Under the pieces are notes generated by a model. It saw only the letters and a program-made list of their open reading frames with translations. It ran no database searches and was not told the origin of the DNA. Both the position numbers and the translations under genes were made by a program. A stretch of 64,000 bases of DNA from Piezodorus guildinii (lineage: Eukaryota > Arthropoda > Insecta > Hemiptera > Pentatomidae), in the NCBI GenBank assembly GCA_023052935.1, contig CM041292.1, positions 148,604,939 through 148,668,938 of the forward strand, written 5' to 3'. Shown piece after piece: positions 1-11,310 of this stretch (the stretch's first letter is position 1; each line of letters opens with the position of its first letter).

Positions 1-179
1 TCAACCAACTTCTCTCATATATATACACACTGTCAACCATTGTCACTTGATCATAATTTTTTTAATTTTATTTCATTTTATCGTCACCAAATGTATTAAT
101 TTCCCTTCTTTTTTTTTCCTTATTGATTTTTTAAATTGGCCTGATGTAGATATTATATTATGTCAAATTTTATTTTACT

Positions 180-480
180 CTTAAGGTACTTAGTCCCAAA
201 ATAGAGTTTTTTCTCTTCTTTCTTCTTCTTCATGGAGGCTGAATGAAGAATTAGGCTGAGATCACACTCAGCCGCCAGGATTTTCCCCATTTTCTGGTAC
301 CCACTTTATAGAAGCTAAGTCTTCCCCAGGAGTGTCTCCATGCCCTAGTGTCGCTCCCAGGACAAAAGACAAGAACATTACTATTCTTCTACATCCGAGA
401 AACGAACCCAAGGCTCGAAGAGCAGTAGATTAATTAATGCTATCTTCTCCAGACCAAGCTGCTTCCTCTTAGTAAACAAT
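180..480 (-). repeat. tRNA-headed SINE, family C (copy 1)
   Basis: Read on the minus strand, this matches the cleaner copy at 24188-24520. A tRNA-like head near 475-390 contains a B-box-like GGGTTCGTTTCTC. It is followed by the body landmarks GGGCATGGAGACACTCCTGG, TATAAAGTGGGTACC and CCTGGCGGCTGAG. The 3' end runs into AT-rich sequence near 180. It is diverged and probably inactive. Boundaries are approximate. Confidence 0.7.
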
Positions 481-1520
481 TATCTTGAATAATTTCGGAT
501 GATTAATTTCAATAATTACCCATGGCATTACATATTTTGAAACTTCTTTTTAAATAGGTAAACCATGACAAATAATAATTGATAATTAAATTATTTCGAG
601 CGTTTTATGGTTACTTATTTTGCACCCACTTAAGTTCTATAGCGAATTTTGATTTTTACCCTACCATTGATTTCCCAAGTTCAATTAATCTCGATGACAG
701 TCTCTCACTCAATCATTCTCCGTAACTGAACCCAATTCCCCGCTCCGGGTGGAAGTGCAGAAGCTGTATCGTCGCAAACCCCCGAGGAGGTTTCATTTAC
801 TAACCGAACTTCATCAGCTCTTTGTGCCACGTAGATAGATCATAAATAACCCGATAGAGTTGGTAAACAGAGCACGTAGCCGTCCGCAAATTCCCTCCCT
901 CGCCCCTTCCCCTCACTCCGCTGCCCTCCACCATTAGCCTTCCATCCTTTCTATTAGTCTTCCGTCAAAGTTGTCTCATTTCCTCAACTCATCGTATACC
1001 CGCAATAGGCCAAGTTCTGTATGGTCGTTATGAAATCACCAGTTGAATCGGAAACGGTCATTTGTGAATATGGATCAATAAATGGCACTTTGTGGTACTA
1101 TAACTTTAAAGCTATTCATTAGCTACATTAAGCTAAATTTATTACGTAGTCTAAAGCTGTTCTGTGGGCATGAGATTTTTTTTTTATTTATAGTAATTTA
1201 AAACTGTATTAAACAACACAAGGAGTAAATATGCAGAATGGAAAAAAAAAAATCATGAAAATGTCTTGATAAAGAACTACCCTGTGGTAGCACTTCACTA
1301 ATTATTTTAAGACAGTAGGTCCCGAGGTCACCTTCTTTTCAGTTGCCTCGGAGGGTTATCAGGAATATCTAAGGAAAATAAATATGGAGGAGTTGATTTG
1401 TGACAAAATAAGGGGCATTCAGGATTTTACGAAGGATATTAGATTGTAATGATTAGATGCAGGAGGAATTAGATGGTTTCATAGAGTCCCTAAGCCCGAT
1501 TCCATATGTCCAAATAGGTC
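481..1520. other. no gene recognised; GC-richer patch at 690-1010
   Basis: AT-rich sequence apart from roughly 690-1010, which is C-rich (runs such as CCCCTTCCCCTCACTCCG) and has no long open frame. I see no family match. It could be an untranslated exon, a promoter-proximal region or an old repeat; the sequence does not decide. Confidence 0.3.
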
Positions 1521-2250
1521 TGATAGGTACGACTTTCACTTACTATCGTTGTTAAAATCAATTCAAGAATTTTTAAATACGTTTAAAGATACAAATAAGT
1601 TGTTAAAGAATTATTTTGAATTTCAATAGAAACCTGTGTTTAAAAAGTGCATTAAAAACACTTTTCCCATTTAGTTGTAAATCATATTCGCTCAACTTGC
1701 ATATTTACCCGTTATTTATCAATGCTAATAAGACGATGTTCCAAATATTTGGAAATCTACAAAATTAAAGGTACTTTAAATGAAGAAAATTGAATATATC
1801 GCCTTTTAAGCCCTGTCATACTATTTCAATCATAATGAAACCTACATGATATTAAAGCCTCTCCAATTTACATCGATATAGGGAGTTTATTTAAAATCGT
1901 TAAAGTCGTTTTCGAGGAAATCATAAAAAGGTGACAAAAGGATGGTTTATAGTGACTCTTCTGTTAAGCTGTTTTTAATGAAAAAGTTTTGTTATGTCTC
2001 GGGCGTATAGTTGTCTTAAATATGAAATTTCAGTTTCATAGGACTTTCCGTTTACGTGCGGGAATTACCTCACACGGACACACACAGACCTTTTTGAGGG
2101 TCTTGGTTATTTGGCCTCAGGGGACCCTAAAACGTGTATTTCCATTGAATATTGGAATTCGAAAATTTTCACGATCGCAACACTTTCCCTTATATTTATA
2201 TATTATATTATATTTATTTATTTCATATATATAGGTTAGTGAAAGTAATA
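1521..2250 (+). repeat. interspersed repeat family A, copy 1
   Basis: Starts at ACGACTTTCACTTAC (about 1529) and ends in GTTAGTGAAAGTAAT. It carries the family landmarks in order: AAATTAAAGGTACTTTAAA, ACATCGATATAGGGAGTTTA, GTCTCGGGCGTATAGTTGTC, a short ACAC tract, and CACGATCGCAACACTTTCCC. Other copies lie at 10538, 13102, 19619, 26685 (minus), 32345 (minus), 33958 and 48633. The middle is shortened relative to the other copies. The class of element is unknown. Confidence 0.75.
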
Positions 2251-2944
2251 ATTAAAATAATAAGTATAAGTATATTTTTTTTTTTAACTTCCTAAGCTGA
2301 TAAAAAGACCCTTATTTTTAACAATAAGAACCCCTCATTGTCCAAAGCAACCCGACCGTTTGCCCTTAAATGATATGGTCATGAAGTGGTTACCTCATAT
2401 TCTTTGAAACAACATAAATGTTTAGGGAAAATATTCCATTTTGTTATATAATCGTTTAATATAAAAAAATAATTATGTATGAACTATTAATAGGCAAAGT
2501 AACGGGAGTTACCACACACGGACACACATAGACCTTTTTGAGGGTCTTGGTTATTTGGCCTCAGGGGACCCTAAAACGTGTATTTCCATTGAATATTGGA
2601 ATTCGAAAATGTTCACGATCGCAACACTTTCCCTTATATTTATATATTATATTATATTTATTTATTTCATATATAGGTTAGCGAAAGTAATAATCAAAAT
2701 AATAAGTATAAGTATATTTTTTTTAACTTCCTAAGCTGAGAAAAAGGCCCCTTATTTTTAACAATAAGAACCCCTCATTGTCCAATGCAACCCGACCGTT
2801 TGTCCTTAAATAATATGGTCATGAAGTGGTTACCTCATATTCTTTGAAACAACATAAATGTTTCGGGAAAACATTCCATTTTGTTATATTGTCGTTTAAT
2901 ATAAACAAATAATTATGTATGAACTATTAATAGGCAAAGTAACG
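2061..2944 (+). repeat. tandem duplication of a ~444-bp unit
   Basis: Unit 1 (2061-2504) and unit 2 (2505-2944) both begin with GGA(A/G)TTACC..CACACGGACACACA and end with GAACTATTAATAGGCAAAGT plus AACG. They differ at scattered positions only, for example a TATA-repeat length change and AAAGCAACCC versus AATGCAACCC. The unit joins the 3' end of repeat family A to about 260 bp of flanking DNA, so the duplication happened after the family A copy had landed. Confidence 0.85.
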
Positions 2945-3440
2945 ATTTTTTTTTAAGTTTTCATTCTGATATAAGAAAAGAATTATGAGAAAACAATTAT
3001 AGTGTCTAGGAAGTTCGAATTTGAATTTATAATTTCCAGAAATAAATAAATATAATAATGGTGAATAAACTTGTGTGACAAATATTGAATTATTTACCCA
3101 GTAGATAAATAAACACAACTGAGTTAAAGGATGAATATATGGTGAAACAAACTAATATTTATTTTATTTTGTTCTTTTTAATTAAATTTAGTTGACTTAT
3201 GTCATATTTATACAGATCGGTGTTATTTATTTTTGTAATTAGTGGAATATATAACTCGAGCTGTTGAAATATCTTACTGAAATATGATTCGATTCTTTTT
3301 TCTCTTTTATAAATCACAACCATGAAACGTACCAATAAAAATTAAAAAGGCCGTTCATTATAAATATACATATATATCATTTTAAATGGTCTAATAATTT
3401 TTTTTTTAAATTAGGCTATCGCCATTGGAGATCCGGCTGC
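2945..3440. other. AT-rich, nothing recognised
   Basis: Low-complexity AT-rich DNA. The one open frame here (minus, about 63 codons) is AT-driven and matches no family I know. Confidence 0.4.
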
Positions 3441-4060
3441 CTAATAATATCTGGATTTTGATGGTCATATTTCTTTTCCTTTGTGAACGGAAACCTAAGT
3501 CGAAATACGCTGAATCCACATCAGACCCTCCACTGCAGAGGCTGTGTAGATTCCGTCACCCGAGTTAATCCCTAAGTAGTAATGACCGTTAGTCATGCGA
3601 AATTTGTAACGGAATCCTTTCTTGCCAAATCCATCGGTACCCGTTCCTCATCAATTATCACTTTGTCCCATTACTTGTCAATAATACTTGTCTTCTAGGA
3701 TTTTAGTACATACCATTAATATAATGGGATTTGCATTCTAAGCCTGTTCCCTATCTCTATAGAAGAACATCTATTTTCTGGATGTTTCAAAGTTACACCT
3801 TCCATAGCGAGATTATCTACTTTTTCATTCGTAGATAATCACTACCTTTTCATTTCTATTACAGTAGCTTGGTATCCATTGAAAACTACATCTCTACACG
3901 AAAGAAACAAAAATGACATATTATGACGTCTATCTCTTGTAATTCATTGGGCTGAGTTGCCACTATGATGGCCGCCACAAATAGAAGGATCCTCTTGTAA
4001 TCTATTATCGAGGGTGCTACCAAAGCTTAAAATATGGCGTAAATTTCGATATCGTTAAAT
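3440..4060 (-). pseudogene. decayed non-LTR retrotransposon fragment (RNase H-like)
   Basis: Minus-strand translation is broken by stops. Near 3780-3900 it reads like the end of an I-clade RNase H domain: VVFNGYQATVIEMK, then a shifted NEKVDNLAMEGVTLKHP, resembling the family pattern of a W-P-S-H motif followed by N-E-x-A-D-x-L-A. Further on, RMTNGHYYLGIN at about 3565-3600 resembles the conserved TGH-x-x-L segment downstream of RNase H. No long frame survives. The clade assignment is from memory of the motifs only. Confidence 0.4.
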
Positions 4061-4112
4061 TTAGTCAAACTGTTACCCAAAAGAAAATAGTAGGGAAATA
4101 ATTACAAAACTA

Positions 4113-5011
4113 TTGGGTTGATGCAAAATTAATGCAGGTTTTTAGTAGGTATTGTAAATACGCCATGTCTTTACTTTAACCATATATATTTAATCAAAAT
4201 AATTTCCATCTGAATCAATGCACTTTTGCCAACGTTCAACAAGCTTTCTTATTCCACCAGAAAAAAAATCCGAATCCCTGGACTCAATGAAATCACGAAA
4301 AGAATTTTCAATGTCGTCCTGGTTTTGAAAATTTTTCTCCCTCAAAAAGTTGTCCAGATGCCTGAAAAAGTGGAAGTCTGTAGGAGAGAGGTCAGGTGAA
4401 TAAGGCGGATGTTGGAGAACTTCGTAGCCCAACTCGTGCAGTCGTCGAAACGTTGGTTGTGCAACGTGTGGTCTGGCGTTATCGTGGAGCAGGATCGGCC
4501 CCTTCCGATTCATCAATGCTGGGCAAAGACGTTGCAATTTTTGAGTTCCGAGTTCCGCCGCCATTTCTCGTGTGGTTTTGGTTGGGTCTTCTTCCACTTT
4601 TGACCTCAGCTGGTCGTTGTCCAGAGCAAGATGACGGCCCCGACCTTCCTTGTCTTCGAGGTCGAAATCTCCTCTGCGAAACTTCTGGAACCAACGCTGC
4701 ACCGTGCACTCATTAATAGCCCTCTGACCCCACACTTCATTAATATTACGAGCCGTTTGCGCAGCGCTGCGCCCTAATTTAAATTCGTAAAAATAAATTT
4801 GACGAAAATCGCACTTTGACATTTTCGATTCAAGACCTTTGAACACACTGAACAAAACGATTTTACTAAACAAATTCATGGTGAAAGAGAGGGTATTAGA
4901 TAAGGTTTGTTTTGGTATAATAATGATCAATGTTAGGATTAGCTTTGTTTACACAATTGGAATTAAGATATTGCAATAGAGGAAACCTGCATTAATTTTG
5001 CATCAACCCAA
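4113..5011 (-). mobile_element. mariner element, internally deleted, with TIRs and TA target duplication
   Basis: Both ends carry a perfect 28-bp terminal inverted repeat that begins TTGGGTTGATGCAAAATTAA at 4113 and is its exact reverse complement at 4984-5011. TA dinucleotides flank the element at 4111-4112 and 5012-5013, the expected mariner target duplication. The element is 899 bp against about 1.3 kb for a full mariner, and the missing part lies inside the transposase gene. Perfect ends suggest it could still be moved by a transposase supplied elsewhere. Confidence 0.95.
4190..4822 (-). pseudogene. mariner transposase with in-frame internal deletion
   Basis: Read from the Met of MSKCDFRQIYFYEF, the N-terminal helix-turn-helix region (KLGRSAAQTARNINEVWGQ, VQRWFQKFRRGDFDLED) runs to MAAELG, then jumps to TQKLQRLCPALMNRKGP and continues through HDNARPHVA, PPYSPDLSPTDFHFF and the C-terminal KLVERWQKCIDSDGNYFD. 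About 210 residues remain against roughly 345 in full transposases. The lost middle includes the first catalytic Asp; the second and third Asp (D34D spacing) remain. The open frame extends upstream to 4930 but MSKCDF matches the family start. It cannot catalyse transposition. Confidence 0.92.
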
Positions 5012-5013
5012 TA

Positions 5014-5532
5014 ATAAGTATCATGTATTTTTTATAAAATATATTTATTTATTCGGATATATTGTATTACAATTTTTCAGGATGGACAATAATAATATTG
5101 CTACAGGTCATTCATACAATATTTACAATATAAAAAAAAAGGAAAGTCAAATTACATAAGATGAAACTAAAATAAATAAAGGTATATGAGAACAAAATAT
5201 ATAACTTAAATAAATACTAGGTTAACAAATAAATAAACGAAACATAAACACACTCATACTTACATACAATATTTACAATTTGCTGGAAAACCCCAGAAGG
5301 AGTCCGTCAATCCCTCTCTCTCCCCCACTTGTGGAAGGACTAGCAGAATCCAAGGGATCCCAGCGCCTCCCTCTCAGCCGCTTCACTGGTCAATGAGCTT
5401 CGGAAGCTCAAAGAGGGCGCCATAGCCATCATGTAGTAAAAATATATTGTTTACCGTATCCATAACGATATTATTCAAAAATAGTTTTAAAAACTTGCAG
5501 ATTTTTGGGAATACTGTTCTATTTTCGTTTTT
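5014..5532. other. unassigned stretch; GC-richer block 5280-5430
   Basis: About 5014-5280 is AT-rich with many AATAAATA motifs. Block 5280-5430 is GC-richer, with CCCTCTCTCTCCCCCACTTG and CTCAAAGAGGGCGCCATAGC. On the minus strand this order (GC-rich, then A-rich) could be the 3' untranslated end of a retroelement, but no coding remnant is readable. Confidence 0.25.
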
Positions 5533-5838
5533 CAGAGCGGCGTTTCTAAACTTTAATCCACAATTCTCTGGGTCTCATTTCCTAACCCCAACTACGGCAG
5601 AATTATTTAATCGGTTATTTAAGCCATGGAGTGACTCTGGAATATGGATACCTGGGGCTCCCCTACCCTGTGTAAAGTGATTATCCAAAAGTTGAAGTAT
5701 GGGAGAGAACCTGGCGCCTGAGCGGAATCTAGGCCTAATTACCTCATTACATAGGCGCTGGCCAATTACCAATACGAATCTCTTTAAATACTGAACCCCA
5801 AGACTTTTATGGGTAGTTGAGGTACAGGTTTTTTAATT
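5533..5838 (+). repeat. tRNA-headed SINE, family C (copy 2)
   Basis: Aligns along its length with the copy at 24188-24520. It has a head starting AGAGCGGCG, a degraded B box around GGGTCTCATTTCC, the body words ACCTGGCGCCTGAGCGGAAT and AGGCCTAATTACCTCATTAC, then GGTACAGG and a T-rich tail at 5822-5838. The pol III A and B boxes are damaged. Confidence 0.75.
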
Positions 5839-8040
5839 TTTTTATTAGTTTATGTAATCGACCAGAAACAAATTACACTACCCGCTCAAAATTTGTTTAC
5901 AACCCGAATAACGATTTTTAAAAAAATCCGTATTTCTACCTTACGAATGTACGAATATTAAAAATTGCATTGGAGCTTTTTTGTTAGTCTCAAATTCTTC
6001 ATTTCTCAGTTTACAATGACCAGTTTTTTAATTATTCAAAGCATCTGTTTTTTACTGCATTCGCTTCTAGGCACATCAAAGTATGGCCTTTTTCGAGAAT
6101 AATAATAAAATTTCAATTAATGTTTTATAAACATAATCCTCCACTTAAAAGTGTATTTAATTTTGTTGTTTTTAGTTTATTATTTTCATTAATGAACCTT
6201 TGTAATCGACAAAACTAATTTAAAAAATGCCCTTCCCCCTAAAACGTGAGGGCTTACGTTTATATATACGAAAATACAAATAAAGATTTTTTTTTTAAAT
6301 CCGTTTATTCCGTAATTACTGGACAATTTTTTTTTTAATTTGCCACAAAAATACCAGGGCATCCAGCGATGATCTTAACACGTTGATATTAGATGGTAAT
6401 TTTTAAAATGGTGGCCGATTAAAAGTTATGTAATTCAATAACTCAATCATGGTTGAAGATAGACAACATTTATTACTTCTTCTTTTTTAACCAAAAAACC
6501 GAGAAGAAATAGAAAAAAGAGGAAAAAGAAAGGGAACAGTTAATACTTTGCCCACAATACGCCTATAACTCAGTTATTTTTGGAGATAGAGAAAAATATG
6601 TTGAGCGTTTTAGAATCAGTGAAGTGCGATAAACCAAACAAAAACAAACAAATGAAAAGGGGAAAAAGTTAAAATTTTGTTTATATATACACTTGCAATT
6701 CCATTATTTTCGAAAATCGAAAGAAAAGAAAAGGAAATAGCAATGAAGTCTAGTATAAATACTTTTGGTTTGTTTTGAATTATCAACCTTTGTAATCGAC
6801 CAAACAAATAAAAATATTACTCTCCCCTTTTCTCCTTCCCACTCAAAATTTGAGGGCTTATGTATCTAGATACGAAGAACGCAAATAAGAATTTAAAAAT
6901 CTCTTTGACCGCCGTACTTATTTTATTTAACTCCCTGCCCTGCCTGTTAGGCAATACGGGTATTGGAGCAGTGGGATGGTAAGCATGACTGCATAACAAC
7001 CCACTGCTGCTATAAAAGCGGAAACAACATTATCCTGTGCTCACAGGTCGAATCATTATTCAGATCAGCCGCCGTCCTGCTCCGCTCCTCCTCCGTCCGG
7101 CGGCCTGTCTGGAACTGGGCCTTCCTCTCTCCTCCTCCGGTCCATGTGGGTAGCAGATCCTCCTCTTCTTCCTCGCCTGTCTAGAGGTACTCGTAGAGCG
7201 GGTCTTCGACAAATATTGAAGTGGGCTGGACCAATAGCGGTTTTTCACCCGTACACAAAATTTTTGTAGTACGGGTAGTTATGCCTATTGACCAGCCGGG
7301 GAAAATCGTTTTCTGTGAGGGTGTAGAGACCTGTATCCCTCGATAATTTAGCCCTTAATGTATCGAAGGCGGTGCAGTCCATGATGACGTGCCCGGAATT
7401 TTCTGGGACGTTGCAGCTAGGGCATAGGGGGTCAATGTCTATTCCATGGTGATTAAGCTTTAAGCGGAACCCCCCATGCCCTGTGAGGAATTGCGAGAGC
7501 TAGTAGTCCGGGAGGACCCACTTTGCTTCTAGTCGTGACCGGACAGTGGGGAAGTATTACCTTAGAGTTGAACCTTTCGGACTGGTCACCCACCTCCGGT
7601 TTCACTCTTCTATTGTATCCTCCCGGATGATTGCTTTCCATTTCGATTGGTTCTCGCTTATCCTCAGCTGAAGATATTCCGGCAGACTTGCTGAGCCCTC
7701 CCTTTTAAATTTATACTTCATCATGTCTTCACGCAGGAGAAGGTCGAGAGGTGCCCCTCCTGCTAAGACTTGCACCGCCTCATGGGATACAGTTCGATAC
7801 GCCCGGGTGAACTTTTTGTCTGCCGTACGCCGTCCGTAGCATATCTTCGAAACTACTTGACCAATTGTTTTGAAATTCGCCACAAAAATACTACGGCACT
7901 CAACGATGATCCAAACACCTAGACATTGATATCAGCTAGTAATTATTAGAATGGCGGCCGAATAAATGTTATTTAGTTCAATAACTCAGTTATTTTTGAA
8001 GATAGAGAAAGTTAGTTTATATGAGTAACTTTCATATTAG
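5839..8040 (+). repeat. repeat family B, several diverged copies in series
   Basis: A module starting near TTTGTAATCGACCA and followed by CTCAAAATTTGAGGGCTTA recurs at about 5850, 6200 and 6790. A second module, GCCACAAAAATAC..GGCA/TC..CGATGATC, followed by GGCGGCCGA and CAATAACTCAGTTATTTTTG, recurs at about 6340 and 7880, with its tail also near 6560. The third copy is interrupted by the R1-like fragment at 6918-7821. I do not recognise the family. Confidence 0.6.
6918..7821 (-). pseudogene. R1-like non-LTR retrotransposon, 5'-truncated fragment with target duplication
   Basis: Minus-strand frames give DKKFTRAYRTVSHEAVQVL and LRISENQSKWKAII, typical of the region after reverse transcriptase in R1-type elements. 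After frame changes come LTGHGGFRLKLNHHGIDIDP and a CCHC finger, CPSCNVPENSGHVIMDC. The coding match begins right at the repeated heptamer GCCGTAC (6911-6917 and 7822-7828), the likely target duplication. At least one frameshift and one stop make it dead. A related fragment with the same YNYPYYK-type tail lies at 54248-54720. Confidence 0.8.
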
Positions 8041-10180
8041 TTAATTGCCTATTAACGGATATATATACAATTATACACAAATATAGATATTTGAAAATAA
8101 TAAACCACTGTGTAATAATTTGCAGCGGTTTTTTAATCGATTATTAAACTTATATTGAATAACTAGTGTTCAATTATACTCCTAAAGTTTAATTACCGCT
8201 TGAGGAAACTCTAACGACTTGAATGAGACTCGTTTACCAATTTGTGCAGTGAAGGGCCTTTAGCCGGGCAGTGCTTGTTGACAATAGGCCCCTGATTGCG
8301 AGCGTCCATCACCGCCCTACGGTCAGTACGAGCTCCACTCTATTTCATCTTTATTGGTAACACTCGTCAGTCTTAATGAAATCAAGATCGAATTTTCCTG
8401 ATCACCTCGAATGGGACGTACATAAAAACGCATGCGTAAATCGTGGGGTAATACAAAGAGACTGCCTCATCAACAATAGTTACTTTTAATAATTAGTTTC
8501 TTTACATTCAATAATTATTCAACACTCTCTTTGCCTCTTAAAATATTTACAATGCAATAAATACAAAGGAGCAGTAGCTCCCTCCCTGCCTCCGATAGCC
8601 TTGAGGGGCTTTAGCCAAACATACCTGAACACTTAAGGAAGTGCTACACGGTGAGAATTCAGGTAAATGTAGGTAAGGTGAAATTCCTAATATTTGGTGA
8701 GAGTGAATTATCATACACTCTCACATACTCGTACTTTCAACATAATATAATTAATATTCAATTACCGAATTTTCTTTATTACTTCATCAATTATTTTTAT
8801 TTACCTTTTATTATAAACAATGTTTAATTTCTTAAAATCGAGTTTCTACATTAAAAAATCATGTTTTCATGATGTGTATATTAGGTAGATGTATTAACTT
8901 GTTTGTTTTGATATAAATTTATCATTCAGTTGCTTGTTTTTTTTTCTCAAAAAAATAAATATTGGATTTTTCTAAAAGTAATATTTGATGTCATTATCCA
9001 TTTTTTTTTTTTTAATAAGCCTTCCCCTTCCCCTGCTACTTTCCTGAACTCTCACAAGACCTGCTGTTACCTCACCTACACATATCCTATTTCTGACCCT
9101 GTAGCGCTGCCTTTACGTGGACGACGGATCAAACACTTTACCTAAAAGAAGTACTTAGACACTATGAATATTAAGCGACACCGTATGTCCTACAATACAT
9201 ATCCATTCATTAGATTTTGTTCGCCTTCCTTCATCCCCTCTACTATTCCTTCGCATAAATAACTCGAAATTCTAGAGCCGGAGCACTCCGTTCCAAGATG
9301 TTATGATAAATTTATGGAACATTATATTAGTAAGAATGTTATCTTATGTAATACACATGTAAGCCAATACATATATAACAAATATATACAATAATATGTT
9401 TAATACAATGATTCATTTTGTTGCATAAATTCAAATCTAAAACCTTGGTGATATTCAAAGTTTTCAGCCTAATTAGAAACTATAAAATAAAGAAAATGCT
9501 AAAAATATGTTTACGCTTGGGACACCTACTCTATATGTACATAATTATAACTCATTATTTTTATTATTACAAGAAATTATACCGTATATCTCACCTTCCA
9601 TCATCTCAAGTAGTTCGACAAAAAATGTGTATTGTTGTTAATTGAGTTACCCAAACTATAATAAATGTTAATTTAGGATAGCATTCTGTTACCTGTCATC
9701 GAAAACAGCCATTGTTGAGGATGTAGTAGCTACCGCTTCGTCACGGCTGTCAAGGTCTACTGCGTCTCTTGGAGTGAGCTCCTGGCTCTTCCTGATCACC
9801 TGTTACACTTTCCCATTTTCTCGTCGGAAAAATCCGATTTTCACAGAAAAATCACCAGGACAATTTATGAAATCCCAAGATTCAGATATATCAGGATCTC
9901 ATGAACTTTAGGAGTTCACTAATGATCTCCAATACTCAAGAGCTCGCCTTGGAAGAAGCCGGCCGCTTTGCGATCGGTTTTAAGCTTTTTAGAGTAAGTT
10001 TATAAAGGAAATAACAACAGATTATTCATACATATATCCGTTCAAATAACTTTTTGGATAATAATATCCATACACAGCTATATTTTGTTGATAATTTTAA
10101 TAAGAGATAGATAAATCATTGTTTTACATCATTTTCTCTCCCTTATCAACATTATTTATACAACCTTGAGTAAATTACTG
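8041..10180. other. no gene recognised
   Basis: Mixed AT-rich sequence with GC-richer patches near 8230-8450, 8580-8660, 9020-9290 and 9690-9970. None carries a long open frame or a familiar motif, and I find no second copy of them in the window. They could be old repeats, or untranslated or regulatory parts of a host gene. Confidence 0.3.
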
Positions 10181-10189
10181 GTCTTATTT

Positions 10190-10375
10190 GAGTAAAAAAT
10201 AACTCCTTCAGAGCGGACGTAAAATGGTAGTCCCGAGCCTTTGCAATGTTGCAAGTACTCGTTAAAAAATCCCATTAATAAACCTGAATAGACAAAACTA
10301 AGTATTTTCACTGTAGCATTGTTCGATAAGCCAAAGGAATATAAAGTTGCGTTACAAGAATAAACAAACAAATTC
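10190..10375 (+). repeat. SINE family D, 3' part (copy 1)
   Basis: Matches the body of the copies at 37128 and 51530: AAAATGGTAGTCCCGAGCCT, GTACTCGTTAAA, CTGTAGCATTGTTCGATAAGCC and the terminal AATAAACAAACAAA. The tRNA-like head is not readable upstream, so this copy is 5'-truncated or its head has decayed. Confidence 0.7.
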
Positions 10376-10537
10376 ATATTCAATAGCAGCATACCAATAA
10401 GCTTATAAAAATACACATTAGGGATGACATCACTTTTCCTAAGCCTTATTAGAAACAGCACAAGCATTAATTAAACTACTATAAATATAGCCATTAAATA
10501 AAGGCATAACAATAACGATATAGTAAAATTTAAAAAA

Positions 10538-11310
10538 TCTGGTGCGCGCAACACACGACTTTCACTTACCATCATTGTTAAAGTCAATTTAAGAGTTTTT
10601 AAATACAGTTAGAGATGAAAATAAATTGTTAAAGAATTTATTGCATTGAGTTTAAATAGAAACATGCGTTTTATTAAATAATCTATTATATTAATATAAT
10701 AAAATAATAAAATAAACTTTATTCACATATTTACATTTTGACTAAATGTTAAAAATGACTTTGGATGAGTCATCCTTACAATCAGAAAATATTTTTGTTT
10801 TTTGTAATTATAGTACATTTGCCTAAATGGCAAACATATGGTGAAAAATTGTGGTTACATTGCGATTGTATGAAAAATTATACAAAAAACCTACGCATAA
10901 AAACTACACATAAAATAATTGAGAATACATAAAATATTTAAAGATACATGAAATTATTGAAAATACATAAAATAATTGAAATCTATTATATTATTACCAA
11001 AAACAATCAGTTAGTTTTATCAGATTTTCATCTCTCTCCATTAACTTTTTCAAGCTTGTGTATAAGATAACATTTTTTCTAAAATCTTTGTCTTTCCAAC
11101 GTTACTAATCGTCTATATTACTGTTATTATCGAGGACCCAACGCTATTATACGTCTATGTTACTGCTCTTGCTATCGAAAACCCAAAATTACACCTTAAA
11201 AATATTTTTACTATTTTATCTTTTAGTTGGTCACCATATCCGTCCAACTTTTATATTCATTATAACGCTAAATGATATGAATCGGATACATAGTTGATTT
11301 ATTGTTAGTT
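10538..11310 (+). repeat. repeat family A, copy 2 (interrupted)
   Basis: Starts TCTGGTGCGCGCAACACACG and continues with ACTTTCACTTACC, AAACATGCGTTTTATTAAATAATC, CAATCAGTTAGTTTTATCAG, CTTGTGTATAAGATAAC and TATCCGTCCAACTT. It fades out near 11310 and lacks the family's 3' half. A 287-bp insertion at 10694-10980 splits it. Confidence 0.75.
10694..10980 (-). mobile_element. short insertion with 13-bp target duplication, probably a truncated retroelement
   Basis: The 13 bases ATCTATTATATTA stand on both sides (10681-10693 and 10981-10993), while uninterrupted family A copies have the word once. The left end on the plus strand reads as a T-sided mirror of a poly(A)/(TAA)n tail (AATAATAAAATAAACTTTATT), so the inserted element probably lies on the minus strand. 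No coding match was recognised. Confidence 0.65.

Noticed and set aside
4396..4716. 106-codon plus-strand open frame
   Set aside because: Antisense shadow of the mariner transposase.
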